A stretch of 64,000 bases of DNA from Pseudomonas nunensis (GTDB lineage: Bacteria > Pseudomonadota > Gammaproteobacteria > Pseudomonadales > Pseudomonadaceae). A program made the position numbers and the translations under genes. Each line of letters starts with the position of its first letter. The stretch's first letter is position 1. The notes beneath the pieces are model-generated. The model did not search any database, was not told the origin of the DNA, and was given only the letters and a program-made list of their open reading frames with translations. The stretch is from NCBI RefSeq assembly GCF_024296925.1, contig NZ_CP101125.1, positions 560,501 through 624,500 on the forward strand, given 5' to 3'. Positions 63,709 through 64,000 of this stretch are shown here, piece after piece.

Positions 63709-64000
63709 ATGGAACGCATCGATCACGTATTGCCGTGGAGCCACTTGGGCAGCGAACGCCAGATTTCGGTGTTCCGCTTCGGGATCGGCGAGCGCAAGGC
63801 CTACATCCAGGCCAGCCTGCACGCCGATGAACTGCCGGGAATGCGCACCGCCTGGGAGCTGAAAAAGCGTCTGACCGAGCTCGAAGCCCAAGGCTTGCTC
63901 AACGGTGTGATTGAACTGGTGCCGGTGGCCAACCCGCTGGGCCTCGGCCAACTGCTGCAAGGCAATCATCAAGGGCGTTTCGAGGCAGGCAGCGGCAAGA
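63709..64000 (+). CDS. aotO: AotO, succinylglutamate desuccinylase/aspartoacylase-family protein (partial)
   Basis: 97 residues present, cut by the window end. The start and YIQASLHADELPGMRTAWEL (zinc-binding HADE, about 38-41), then NPLGLGQLLQGNHQGRF (about 73-89) match the M14-like aspartoacylase family, and the order aotJ-aotQ-aotM-aotO is that of P. aeruginosa, so AotO is likely. The C-terminal His/Glu of the zinc site lies outside the window. Role in arginine uptake unclear. Confidence 0.85.
   Translation, partial: MERIDHVLPWSHLGSERQISVFRFGIGERKAYIQASLHADELPGMRTAWELKKRLTELEAQGLLNGVIELVPVANPLGLGQLLQGNHQGRFEAGSGK

Overview
The window is a piece of a Pseudomonas chromosome, most likely from the P. 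fluorescens group. The evidence is the gene set (gntR/gntK/gntP, nrdB, acsA, an aotJQMO operon of the P. aeruginosa type, DUF2025, DUF2790, DUF6124 and PACE genes), the codon usage and GC content, and more than 20 REP/REPIN-type palindromes between genes. I see no tRNA, rRNA, CRISPR array or complete insertion sequence. About 70 protein genes can be supported, nearly all complete; aotO runs off the right edge.

Layout. 0-7.6 kb: CsbD stress protein, YihY membrane protein, peptide deformylase, exported methyltransferase, acetyltransferase, desaturase, PhnD-like protein, and an ECF sigma factor translationally coupled to a ProX-like binding protein. 8-15 kb: a BdlA-like PAS-PAS chemoreceptor, an MFS/NAD-dehydrogenase pair, a GST and a divergent LysR-PACE efflux pair. 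15.1-15.7 kb: a highly structured RNA leader in front of a DUF6124 gene, between two direct copies of a palindrome. 15.8-19.1 kb: the gluconate module with three GntR-type operators and a Crc/Hfq-type A-rich site. 19.1-19.4 kb: 9-bp tandem arrays on both sides of a long palindrome. 19.4-26.2 kb: AlaC, LysE, two GNATs, and an ECF42-type operon (NTF2-like, YciI/DGPF, AHSA1, sigma-TPR) with a matching promoter. 26.4-28.1 kb: a second LysR-PACE pair enclosed by inverted copies of one palindrome. 28-42 kb: LysR/NmrA pair, O-methyltransferase/dioxygenase pair, PiT, ZntB, PepSY, GlpQ, DUF2025, amidotransferase/monooxygenase pair, LysR, DUF1003. 41-48 kb: a second BdlA-like receptor beside a MASE2-GGDEF cyclase, a TetR/metallo-hydrolase pair with two operators, an HTH gene under a good LexA box, AraC/TauE. 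48.2-52.9 kb: four tandem paralogues of an uncharacterised secreted four-cysteine protein. 52.9-55.8 kb: an accessory patch (zinc-finger protein, small membrane protein, HNH nuclease, Bro-N). 56-64 kb: nrdB with an NrdR box, two small exported proteins, acsA and the aot arginine-uptake operon.

The most novel-looking items are the DUF6124 leader RNA (16-bp stem with G.U pairs, UUCG hairpin, two competing partners for one 7-nt segment, and a hairpin over the Shine-Dalgarno), the palindrome-enclosed cassettes, the 9-bp arrays growing out of palindrome ends, and the four-paralogue secreted-protein array. Functions are read from remembered family motifs; no database search was run.
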